64,000 nucleotides of DNA from Candidatus Woesearchaeota archaeon (GTDB lineage: Archaea; Nanobdellota; Nanobdellia; Woesearchaeales; JACPIF01), in NCBI GenBank assembly GCA_016188215.1, contig JACPIF010000004.1:1-64000 (forward strand), read 5' to 3'. The notes beneath the pieces are model-generated. The model was not told the origin of the DNA. It saw nothing but the letters and a program-made list of their open reading frames with translations, and made no database searches. Shown here piece by piece: positions 49,937 through 58,228 of the stretch. The first letter of the stretch is position 1. The number at the start of each line of letters is the position of its first letter. A program made the position numbers and the translations under genes.

Positions 49937-50227
49937 ATGGTCAAAAGATTAGGGGGATACAGGAGAAAATCTCGGTACAAGATGAGTAAGCCGGTGCATG
50001 AGCGCGGCAAATTAAGCTTGCGGAGATATTTCCAGAGCTTCAAGCCCAATGATAAGGTGGGCCTAGATATGGAGCCCAGGGTGCACGCAGGGGTCTATAA
50101 CCTTCGCTTTCATGGCAGGATAGGTGTCGTAACCGGGCATAAGGGCTCATGCTACGCAGTCAAGATACGGGATGGCAATAAGGAAAAGAGCCTGATTGTG
50201 CATCCTGTGCATCTGAGGAGGGTATAG
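49937..50227 (+). CDS. rpl21e: 50S ribosomal protein eL21
   Basis: VKRLGGYRRKSRYKMSKPVHERGKLSLRRYFQSFKPNDKV. Confidence 0.96.
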   Translation: MVKRLGGYRRKSRYKMSKPVHERGKLSLRRYFQSFKPNDKVGLDMEPRVHAGVYNLRFHGRIGVVTGHKGSCYAVKIRDGNKEKSLIVHPVHLRRV

Positions 50228-50559
50228 TGGCACACACAGCAGTCCTTGAAGAAAAGCCATTAACCATGGCTGACATGAAAGAAGAGCTTGCCAGAATCAG
50301 GAAACGGGATGGCGAGCTGAATTTCCGGGCCAATAAGACAGATGAGTACCTGACCCACTTTGTCAAGCAGGGCAATGCGCAGAAATTAGTTGCGGAAATC
50401 GCCAAGCTGGGCATACCCAGGCTGAAAGAGAGCCATATCGTGAAGATAGTGGACCTGCATCCTGCGACTGTAGAGCAGCTGAAGGCGGTGCTGCAGGGTT
50501 ATACACTGAGCGTAAGCGATGACAACCTCAAGAAGATTATCAATGTACTCAAAACCTAA
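50227..50559 (+). CDS. rpoF: RNA polymerase subunit Rpb4 (F)
   Basis: Position after rpl21e, VKIVDLHPATVEQLKAVLQGYTLSVSDDNLKKIINVLKT; GTG start. Confidence 0.85.
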   Translation: MAHTAVLEEKPLTMADMKEELARIRKRDGELNFRANKTDEYLTHFVKQGNAQKLVAEIAKLGIPRLKESHIVKIVDLHPATVEQLKAVLQGYTLSVSDDNLKKIINVLKT

Positions 50560-50570
50560 AATGGTGCAAC

Positions 50571-51137
50571 ATGATGGAGCGAAGAGCAAAGGAAGAAACT
50601 GCAATAGTTCTGGATTTCCTGCCGAACGGCTACCCGTTAGACCCACGGCCGAGCCATCGCAAGACGCCCATCGTGCAGGCCATGGGCAAAGAGCATTTTG
50701 TACTGCTTGAGCTAGTCCCAAAGAAAGAGGCTGCAGCCATGCAGCCGGGAGAAGAGGTTTACATCGGCGAGGGCAAGCGGGACAAGATACACCATATTCT
50801 CGGAAAGCTTCCCATGAACAAGCTGACTGCCACTGCAAAGGCAGAGCTGGAGTTCCTGATAAAGGATATTGTAGAGAAGAACCAAGCGAGGTTCATTGAT
50901 TTCTTCAACAGGGCGCAGCCGCTGAGCACAAGGATGCACCAGCTTGAATTATTGCCTGGGCTGGGCAAGAAGCATATGTGGGAGATCCTTGAGGCGCGCA
51001 ACCAGAAGCCTTTTGAAAGCTTTAAGGACCTCAAGGAAAGGGTGAAGCTGATGCCTGACCCTGAAAAGGCAGTTCTCAGAAGGATAATGCAGGAGCTGCA
51101 GGGCGAGGAAAAGCACAGGATTTTTGTAGATATGTAA
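50571..51137 (+). CDS. DUF655 family RNA-binding protein
   Basis: IVLDFLPNGYPLDPRPSHRKTPIVQAMGKEHFVLLELVPK; LELLPGLGKKHMWEILEAR. Confidence 0.92.
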   Translation: MMERRAKEETAIVLDFLPNGYPLDPRPSHRKTPIVQAMGKEHFVLLELVPKKEAAAMQPGEEVYIGEGKRDKIHHILGKLPMNKLTATAKAELEFLIKDIVEKNQARFIDFFNRAQPLSTRMHQLELLPGLGKKHMWEILEARNQKPFESFKDLKERVKLMPDPEKAVLRRIMQELQGEEKHRIFVDM

Positions 51138-51142
51138 CTTAC

Positions 51143-51790
51143 ATGGCTTCTATGCACAAGCAATACAGGATAGGGCACCTTACGACTTCCAAGAAGGAAA
51201 TTGTTGATTTGGCAAAGGCATGGATAGTCATCTCACTTGCATTTGCAGTATATATCACCAAATTTATACTCCACCAGCCTCTCTTAGGCTCCCTATTCTA
51301 TTTCTCTATCATTGTATCAGCCCTCACGGTTGGAACAGGTTTTTTGGTGCATGAATTTGCGCATAAGGTACTGGCGCAGCACTATGGGTGCGACGCGGAA
51401 TTCAGGAGCTTTGATGTTATGCTCATTGTCGCACTGCTCGGCTCGTTCATCGGCTTTATCTTTGCTGCCCCAGGGGCTGTCTTCATAAATGGGCCTGTGG
51501 GAGTGAGGAGAAACGGGAAGATATCCATGGCAGGGCCCCTCACTAACCTTATTTTCGCCGCTATCTTTCTGGCAGGACTGCTTCTTTTCAGCTCAGGTTC
51601 GCTGCACTTCATATCTGTATATGGCTTCAGCATAAATACCATGTTGGGCCTATTCAATATGATACCTTTCGGCATATTCGACGGCAGCAAAATATTTGCC
51701 TGGAACAAAACGGTGTATGGTGTGATGGTCGGGGCTGGTGTCCTCTTTTTAGTGCTGCAGATTGTTGCGCAGAATAAGGGCTGGTTTTAG
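51143..51790 (+). CDS. M50-family site-2 protease-like membrane protein
   Basis: FLVHEFAHKVLAQHYG; GPLTNLIFAAIF; FNMIPFGIFDGSKIF. Confidence 0.88.
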   Translation: MASMHKQYRIGHLTTSKKEIVDLAKAWIVISLAFAVYITKFILHQPLLGSLFYFSIIVSALTVGTGFLVHEFAHKVLAQHYGCDAEFRSFDVMLIVALLGSFIGFIFAAPGAVFINGPVGVRRNGKISMAGPLTNLIFAAIFLAGLLLFSSGSLHFISVYGFSINTMLGLFNMIPFGIFDGSKIFAWNKTVYGVMVGAGVLFLVLQIVAQNKGWF

Positions 51791-51811
51791 TAAATTTGTA
51801 CTAAAATAAAC

Positions 51812-51935
51812 AATTAGCACAGTAGTCGCTCACAAATGTTCGCTCCGTAAGTCCATGGTCCGCGAATCGCGAGCCACAGCAAATAATCGCGGACCGCCCC
51901 ATGGTGGGCGCGCAGTTCGCGCAGTGTGCTCATTT
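51812..51935 (+). repeat. Structured intergenic element family 1, copy E
   Basis: GTCCGCGA/TCGCGGAC (51858-51865 with 51887-51894), GCGCG/CGCGC (51908-51912 with 51918-51922), enclosing AGCACA/TGTGCT stem, AGTAGTCG motif. Confidence 0.75.
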
Positions 51936-52019
51936 AGTGCTATTTCTTGTTCTTTGTTTGCAGCTCATATATATCATCTGGTAACCTTTAAATAGGCGTT
52001 ATAGTTTGTTCTCTCTGCT

Positions 52020-52619
52020 ATGTTTGAAAAAATAAAGGGGATGGTGCAGAATAAGGAGGCTGTGGATGAGCTTTCTTCAAGGATAGGCGAGCAGGGCTTC
52101 CGCATGGATGTCATGGCCAAGGAGAATTCTGAGCTGAAGCGCGAGTTTTCTGAGATACGGGAAGAGTTGCGGTCTATTGCAAAGGCACAGCGTGACATCA
52201 CTGAAGAAATGCAGGGCAATATTTCCCTGGTCACGGAGAGCAGGCAGCGGTTTGAGCGCGAGGTGGATGATTTCAAGATAATGAAGGGCAGGCTGCAGCA
52301 AAGCTTGTTTGAGCAGTTATCAGAAGAATACAGGAAAGAACTATTAGTTGCGATAGAGCGGCTCAAGGCTGATGTCGCCTCGTTCAACAGCCTCAAGCAG
52401 GAGATATTCAGCATAGCTGCGCGCACCACAAGGCTTGCGGGAGAGATTGACAAGCTTGCATCCATCTCAAGCAAGATACGGAAAGAGGATTTTGAGCTGC
52501 ACCAGTACGCTACTGTACTCCAGCGGCAGGAGAACGAGAAGATACGTCTGTTGCGGCAGATAGACGCGCTTGAGCGCCTGGTTTCACGGGAACGGAGAAA
52601 GAAATCAACTACGTTTTGA
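52020..52619 (+). CDS. hypothetical coiled-coil protein
   Basis: 199 aa with extended heptad pattern. Confidence 0.65.
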   Translation: MFEKIKGMVQNKEAVDELSSRIGEQGFRMDVMAKENSELKREFSEIREELRSIAKAQRDITEEMQGNISLVTESRQRFEREVDDFKIMKGRLQQSLFEQLSEEYRKELLVAIERLKADVASFNSLKQEIFSIAARTTRLAGEIDKLASISSKIRKEDFELHQYATVLQRQENEKIRLLRQIDALERLVSRERRKKSTTF

Positions 52620-52620
52620 T

Positions 52621-52653
52621 AAGAATTCCTGCATACTATCGCAGGAGAATCTT
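52621..52653 (+). terminator. possible hairpin terminator/3' end
   Basis: TTCCTGC-atactatc-GCAGGA directly after the 52619 stop. Confidence 0.3.
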
Positions 52654-52698
52654 ATTATTATCTGTATAGAAAATGACGACTGTTTTGCTTTTCATGCC

Positions 52699-52821
52699 CT
52701 AGCCGGAATACCACTTTCTTGCAATCTCTTTCGCTAGTTTCCTGTCTGTAGTGATGCCTGACTCGAGAATCCTATCTGCTATGTTATGGATGATCTCAAT
52801 CTTCTTCATGGCGTTTTCCAT
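52699..52821 (-). CDS. small protein (40 aa)
   Basis: MENAMKKIEIIHNIADRILESGITTDRKLAKEIARKWYSG, bounded ATG and stop. Confidence 0.45.
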   Translation of the reverse strand: MENAMKKIEIIHNIADRILESGITTDRKLAKEIARKWYSG

Positions 52822-53023
52822 AGTTCCACCCCGTATGCAGCGAAGCAGGCTGGTTATTTAAACCTTTTTGGCTTTGGCCTAGCAATCGTTGAACTTGTAA
52901 GGGCGTGTGGCGGGGGAGAGCGAAGGCTGGGTTGCAATTTTTACTTAACTGAAAAACTTGATTTGCAACTGATATTCTTGGGAATATTAGTCCTCACACG
53001 GCGGACGGCCTCTACTTCTTAAA

Positions 53024-55609
53024 CTATTTCTGTATCTTAGCCAGAACTTTCTTGTGCAGCCGTTTGATGAACTCGTGCCTGTCTTCAATCTTAAGAATGT
53101 CGGTATAGCCCTGCGCAACAAGGTTGAAGGCGAATGGGGAGGGTGTTGAGGTATGGATCTCCTTAACTTTTGCAATTCCCTTCTCAACCTGGCTTATCAC
53201 TAATTCTGAATTCTTGATGTCCATCAAATCTTCAAGCACTTCCCTTCGTGCTTCCCGCAATATAGGGAAATCTTCAGAGATACGCTTGACTGCGCTCAAT
53301 AATATCTGTGAGCTTACCTGCTGCCTGCCGACACGCTTCTGGTGCCCTTTATAGTTCCTTAAAATCATTAGGGAGCGGGCGGCACAATGCCTGAACCTGC
53401 GCTTCAGCACTTCTGTCCGCTCAATGGCCAGCTCTGCAACCTTCCTCAACTCATTTGACTTTAACATGTTGAAAGCTCGCAGCGCCTGCACTTCCCTTGA
53501 AGAAGCGACATAAAATCCGTTATCGCTGATGCCAATTTCCACATCGCGGTGCTGGATCCGCGAGATTGCAAAGGCAACTGCCCTCGCCAACACATCATTT
53601 ACCCTTCTTCCAAACAATGTATGGAAAATATGATAGGTCTGCTTTCCGTCATTAAAGACCTCAATTGTGATAGTCTTGTCAGACGGGACTTCTGAGAAAT
53701 AGAACTGCTCATAGAAATATTCGTAGATTGAGTTTGCAGCGTTATCGTCCACGTACAGGTATTCATGGATAAATTTCAGGATATCGGTCCTGGATCGCTT
53801 CTTGGTGAACATGTCATTCAGGTTTTTCCTCAATCTGTTGATCTCAAGCGCCAGGTCAAATGACAGGGGAAGCATCTCTGAAAACCAGCTTGGGACTGTA
53901 GGCGGCCTGTTTACTGAAACAGCGACCTGCGCCACCATGCCGCGCGCAAACTTAAACTCATAAGTTGCCCCGCCAAGCACGAAGACATCACCAGGTCTCA
54001 GCCGCTCCAGGAAGGCTTCATCAATCTTGCCGATGGACTGCTCGCCGACCTTTACAGTTACAAATGTCTCGTCAGGGATTGTGCCTACATTTGTCATGAA
54101 AATAACACGGCTCATCTTTCCCTTGCGGCCGATCATGCCAGTTTCCTCATCATGCCATATCTTTGCGTAGATATGCCGCTCCTCCAGCGAGATGTGCTTC
54201 CCGGTGAGGTAGTCAATGACTTCCATGAATTCTGCGCGCTCAATGCCTTTGTAGCAGTGGCTCTGCCTTATCATGGTGAAGAGGTCATTTATGTGCATTT
54301 TCTCGGCGATCGACATTGAATATATCTGCTGCGCGAGCACGTCAAGGCAGTTTGTCGGGATATGGATGCGGTCAATCTTCTTTTCAATGGCTGATTTCAG
54401 CAGGACAGCGCATTCAACCAGATCATCGCGGTCAAGGACAAGAATCCTGCCCTTTGCCGTCTCATGCAGCTTGTGCCCCGAGCGACCGATGCGCTGCAGG
54501 CAGCGGGCAACACTTTTCGGGCTGCCCAGCAAAATGACTAGGTCAACATACCCTATGTCTATGCCCAACTCCAGCGAGGTTGATGAAACCACTACTTTCA
54601 GCTTGCCCTGGCGCAGGCGCTCCTCAATGTCATGGCGGTGCTCTTTTGAAAGCGAGCCGTGGTGCGCGCCAATGTTCTCATCGTATTGCTTTGGGAACTT
54701 GTCCTTCAGGTAGTGCACAACACGCTCTGTTGCAGATCGGGTGTTGGTGAAAATCAAGGTAGTGCGATGCTGCCTGATCAGGTCGTCCATTAACTCGTAC
54801 ATCTTTTGGTGCATATCCCCATGCGGCACGTCAACAAGATTATCCACAGGAGACAATACCTTGAGGTCAAGCTTCTTCAGAAACTGCACATCTACTATCC
54901 TGCATTTCCTGTATTTTCCGTTTTCCAGGCCAACCAGGAACTGCGCAATCTCTTCAAGAGGGGAGATGGTTGCAGACAACCCGACGCGGGTCATGCCGGG
55001 AGCAAGGCGCTGCAATCGCTCAAGAGACAGGGAAAGATGGACACCGCGCTTGTTCTCTGCCAATGCATGGATCTCGTCTACAATGCACCAGTCAACTGCC
55101 TTCAAATGCTCTGAGAATTTCCTGGTTGTAAGAAGGATTGCCAAAGATTCTGGGGTTGTAATAAGGATGTGGGGCGGCTTTTTCAGCATCTTTGACTTTT
55201 CAGAAGCTGTAGTGTCTCCTGTTCTGACACCTACCCTGATACCGAGCTTGCTGCCATGCAGCTCTTCCATTTCCTTTAATGGATTGATGAGGTTTACAGA
55301 AATATCCTGGTTCAATGCCTTTAAAGGAGAAACATATACGCAGTATACTTTGTCCTGCAGGATGCCTTTCTGCGCTGAATCCACCAATTCATTGAGGATG
55401 GAGAGGAATGCGGTCAGAGTTTTTGTCGCTCCGGTCGGTGCACTTACTAGGATATTGCTCCTGCTGTGTATCTCCATGACTCCATAGAGCTGCGGCAGGG
55501 AGAAGCTCTTGAACCTTGAGAAGAACCATTTCTTCACCAAGGGGTTCAGCATCCCCAACAATTCCTTTTCTGTGTTCTGCTGCTCCTTGTATTCCATGGT
55601 TTGTGACAA
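53024..55609 (-). CDS. Lhr-like DEAD/DEAH-box ATP-dependent helicase
   Basis: SAPTGATKTLTAFLSILNEL; VDEIHALAENKRGVHLSLSLERL; TSLELGIDIGYVDLVILLGSPKSVARCLQRIGRSGH. Confidence 0.95.
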   Translation of the reverse strand: MSQTMEYKEQQNTEKELLGMLNPLVKKWFFSRFKSFSLPQLYGVMEIHSRSNILVSAPTGATKTLTAFLSILNELVDSAQKGILQDKVYCVYVSPLKALNQDISVNLINPLKEMEELHGSKLGIRVGVRTGDTTASEKSKMLKKPPHILITTPESLAILLTTRKFSEHLKAVDWCIVDEIHALAENKRGVHLSLSLERLQRLAPGMTRVGLSATISPLEEIAQFLVGLENGKYRKCRIVDVQFLKKLDLKVLSPVDNLVDVPHGDMHQKMYELMDDLIRQHRTTLIFTNTRSATERVVHYLKDKFPKQYDENIGAHHGSLSKEHRHDIEERLRQGKLKVVVSSTSLELGIDIGYVDLVILLGSPKSVARCLQRIGRSGHKLHETAKGRILVLDRDDLVECAVLLKSAIEKKIDRIHIPTNCLDVLAQQIYSMSIAEKMHINDLFTMIRQSHCYKGIERAEFMEVIDYLTGKHISLEERHIYAKIWHDEETGMIGRKGKMSRVIFMTNVGTIPDETFVTVKVGEQSIGKIDEAFLERLRPGDVFVLGGATYEFKFARGMVAQVAVSVNRPPTVPSWFSEMLPLSFDLALEINRLRKNLNDMFTKKRSRTDILKFIHEYLYVDDNAANSIYEYFYEQFYFSEVPSDKTITIEVFNDGKQTYHIFHTLFGRRVNDVLARAVAFAISRIQHRDVEIGISDNGFYVASSREVQALRAFNMLKSNELRKVAELAIERTEVLKRRFRHCAARSLMILRNYKGHQKRVGRQQVSSQILLSAVKRISEDFPILREARREVLEDLMDIKNSELVISQVEKGIAKVKEIHTSTPSPFAFNLVAQGYTDILKIEDRHEFIKRLHKKVLAKIQK

Positions 55610-55730
55610 AGCCTGCCCCTTTAAAAGGATTGCGAACAGCTGGAAATATGCTTAGACTGGTATTTGAAGAAAGCTTTAAATAACATCGTCGATATAGGTT
55701 CTGGGGCTTTGATTAGTGCAGGTGTTTTTA

Positions 55731-55877
55731 ATGGTTGAGACCGATCCCCACAGAGACCATATCGGCATTATTGTAGACACGCCGCTGTACTGCTACCGGT
55801 GCCAGGTCAGGATGAAGCAGCTGTCTGCTGCACGGTGGAGATGCACAAGCTGCGGATCTGAGTACGAGGAGAAGTAG
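55731..55877 (+). CDS. small zinc-ribbon protein (48 aa)
   Basis: MVETDPHRDHIGIIVDTPLYCYRCQVRMKQLSAARWRCTSCGSEYEEK. Confidence 0.7.
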   Translation: MVETDPHRDHIGIIVDTPLYCYRCQVRMKQLSAARWRCTSCGSEYEEK

Positions 55878-55961
55878 CGAAATTTACTTCTTTTCAGTTT
55901 TATTTATGTGTTTATCTACATCTTATGTAAGTTTAAAAGATTAATAATACGGCAAAGAGGC

Positions 55962-55987
55962 ACAATCTATTGTGGACAATAGATTGT
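55962..55987. repeat. near-perfect palindrome
   Basis: ACAATCTATTGT-gg-ACAATAGATTGT. Confidence 0.8.
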
Positions 55988-56058
55988 AGGATATTCTTTG
56001 TAAATTATAGAAAATTATAGAAAATTTTGAAAAACCATCAAATTGTCAAAATTCTCTA

Positions 56059-56108
56059 AGAGAACTTTGAATGAAAATGATAAATTAGGGGATTATTCAA
56101 AGTTCTCT
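56059..56108. repeat. 14-bp perfect inverted repeat
   Basis: AGAGAACTTTGAAT (56059-56072) and ATTCAAAGTTCTCT (56095-56108). Confidence 0.8.
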
Positions 56109-56227
56109 ATATGTTATTAACAGCCATATGTATTCTAGAAACATACATTATATCTAAACTTAGAATTTTTACGCAATCTTTATAAACATCATACTATCCC
56201 CAGTCGATGGCTAGCAACAGCCGTTCT

Positions 56228-56252
56228 AGCGCCGCAAGGCGCGAACATGTCA
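56228..56252 (-). repeat. partial/degenerate family 1 element
   Basis: GCGCCGCAAGGCGCGAACATGTC resembles copy B GGCGCGAAATACGCGCCTCAACATGTCC. Confidence 0.4.
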
Positions 56253-56302
56253 AATTTCAAACTTTAGGGTAGATAAACTTAAAGATAAACTAACAATTTG
56301 CA

Positions 56303-56400
56303 AGGGAGCAACGAGATAAATCTCGTTGCACTGTGCGAGGTCCCCGAACCGCAATTTACAGCAAGCATCGGGGACATATTTGGGCGCGCATTTCGCGCTA
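56303..56400 (+). repeat. Structured intergenic element family 1, copy G
   Basis: GCAACGAGAT-AA-ATCTCGTTGC (56307-56328), GTCCCCGA/TCGGGGAC (56339-56346 with 56367-56374), GCGCG/CGCGC (56383-56387 with 56393-56397). Confidence 0.8.
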
Positions 56401-56446
56401 GTTTCCAACTAGTAAAAGTGAATAACAAAAACAACTAAACTAAAAA

Positions 56447-57115
56447 ATGGCAACAATCTATGATGTACCGGCGCAGGAGCTCGTTGAGAAGGCAGCTGAA
56501 AAGCTGAAATCTGTGAATGAGATACAGCCGCCTGCGTGGGCGCCGTTCGTCAAGACAGGACATTCCAAAGAAAGGCCGCCTGCGCGGGATGACTGGTGGC
56601 ATGTGCGGGCTGCGGCAGTGCTGCGGGTAGTCTATCGGCTGGGCCCTGTCGGCGTGTCAAAGCTGCGCGTCAAGTACGGCGGCAGGAAAAACAGGGGAGC
56701 AGCTGGCGAGCACACTTACAGCGGCTCCGGCAATATCCTCAGGAAAATCCTGCAGCAGCTTGAGAAAGCCGGGCTGGTGAAGCAGGTCACCAAGGATGTC
56801 CACAAGGGAAGAATCATAACTCCAAAAGGAAAATCATTGCTTGACAAGACAGCTACTGAAATAATTGCAGGATCAGCCAAACCAGTGCAGAAGACTGAGG
56901 CAAGCGCAGCTGCAGAGCAAAAGCCGAAGCATGAAAAGAAGGCTGAGAAACTGGAAGAGAAAGCTGAGAACCTGGAAAAACAAAGTTTTTCTGGCGCCAG
57001 AAATGCGCGCATTTCTGAGCGAGCCGAAAAGACTGAAAAGGCAGAGAAAACCGCTGAAAAGACGGAGAAAAACGTTGGGAAGGCTGAGGTTGCGGCAGAA
57101 CATGTCGGAGCTTGA
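56447..57115 (+). CDS. rps19e: 30S ribosomal protein eS19 with long K/E/A-rich C-terminal tail
   Basis: [73 protein letters not shown]. Confidence 0.95.
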   Translation: MATIYDVPAQELVEKAAEKLKSVNEIQPPAWAPFVKTGHSKERPPARDDWWHVRAAAVLRVVYRLGPVGVSKLRVKYGGRKNRGAAGEHTYSGSGNILRKILQQLEKAGLVKQVTKDVHKGRIITPKGKSLLDKTATEIIAGSAKPVQKTEASAAAEQKPKHEKKAEKLEEKAENLEKQSFSGARNARISERAEKTEKAEKTAEKTEKNVGKAEVAAEHVGA

Positions 57116-57422
57116 TGAGATCAGGAAGCGAAAGCTGGAAGAATTGATGCGCGCACAGCAGCAACAGCACAATAATGATGAGCAGGAATTTGCGCAGCAG
57201 GTGCAGCAGCTTGAGGCTATTGTCAAGCAGCGGCTGACAAAGGAAGCGGTGCAGCGCTACGGCAATATAAAAGCGGCAAACCCGCAGAAAGCCGTGCAGC
57301 TGCTTGCGGTGCTCGGACAGCTGATACAGGGCGGCAGGATTGATACAATTGACGATGAATTGCTCAAGAAAATACTGATCCGCATGCAGGAGCCCAAGAA
57401 AGATTTCAATATCAGGAAATAA
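57102..57422 (+). CDS. PDCD5-family DNA-binding protein
   Basis: [16 protein letters not shown]...[54 protein letters not shown]. Confidence 0.93.
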   Translation: MSELDEIRKRKLEELMRAQQQQHNNDEQEFAQQVQQLEAIVKQRLTKEAVQRYGNIKAANPQKAVQLLAVLGQLIQGGRIDTIDDELLKKILIRMQEPKKDFNIRK

Positions 57423-57426
57423 AAAA

Positions 57427-57600
57427 ATGGCACGATACAAGCATCCAAGCAGGAAACAAAGGCTGGTAAAGCTTAACAAGAGAACGAGATGGGCGCCGTT
57501 CTGGACTGTAATGAAGATATACGGCAAAGGAAGAAGGATACATCCCGGAAGGCATACAAAAGTTAAGCGAAGCTGGCGAAGGACCAAGACAAAGGCGTGA
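57427..57600 (+). CDS. rpl39e: 50S ribosomal protein eL39 (57 aa, not in ORF track)
   Basis: MARYKHPSRKQRLVKLNKRTRWAPFWTVMKIYGKGRRIHPGRHTKVKRSWRRTKTKA. Confidence 0.93.
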   Translation: MARYKHPSRKQRLVKLNKRTRWAPFWTVMKIYGKGRRIHPGRHTKVKRSWRRTKTKA

Positions 57601-57602
57601 AC

Positions 57603-58202
57603 ATGGCACTTGAACGAATCTATAATGTCCCTTTGAGGAAGGAATTCATGAAGGCCCCAAGGTACAGGAGGGCGAAGAAAGCAGTCATAGCATTGCGTGA
57701 GTTCCTTGCAAAGCACATGAAGGCTGATATTGATAAGGTTAAGATACAGCAGTATGCAAACTTATTGATATGGAAGCGAGGCATGCAGAGCCCTCCGCAC
57801 CACATCAAGATCAAGGCAGTCAAGCAGGACGATGGAACTGTTATAGCGGAGCTTGTTGGCGCACCCGAGAAAAAGGTTGAGAAACTGGAAGAAAAGACAG
57901 AGAAGGCCGGAAAGGCTGAGGTAGGCGCGCAGCCAGCTGAAAAACAGGAACAGGAGAAACCAAAGCGATTAGGCAAGAAAGCCCTGCAGAAAGAGATGCA
58001 GCAGGTCCAAGGAAAGATTGAAGAGGCTGCAGCTGAGTTGAAAGAGAAGATTGAGGAGCACCAGAAAGAAGCTAAAAAAGTTGAGGGAGAAGAGATTAAA
58101 GAGCTCAAGCACGAGCAGGAAACCGTGAAGAAACACAAGCCCAAAACTCCCAAGCAGCCCAAGACCCAGGAGACTCATCCGACCGGGCCGCAGCACCAGT
58201 GA
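57603..58202 (+). CDS. rpl31e: 50S ribosomal protein eL31 with long charged C-terminal tail
   Basis: ALERIYNVPLRKEFMKAPRYRRAKKAVIALREFLAKHMKADIDKVKIQQYANLLIWKRGMQSPPHHIKIKA. Confidence 0.93.
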   Translation: MALERIYNVPLRKEFMKAPRYRRAKKAVIALREFLAKHMKADIDKVKIQQYANLLIWKRGMQSPPHHIKIKAVKQDDGTVIAELVGAPEKKVEKLEEKTEKAGKAEVGAQPAEKQEQEKPKRLGKKALQKEMQQVQGKIEEAAAELKEKIEEHQKEAKKVEGEEIKELKHEQETVKKHKPKTPKQPKTQETHPTGPQHQ

Positions 58203-58228
58203 ATCCCATTACTATATTCTTATTTAGG

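Noticed and set aside
54741-55487. 248-aa + strand ORF
   Set aside because: Antisense shadow of the Lhr-like helicase, which has full motifs on the minus strand.
56853-57716. 287-aa antisense ORF
   Set aside because: Antisense to eS19 tail, PDCD5, eL39 and eL31; low-complexity Leu/Phe-rich reverse translation of charged repeats.
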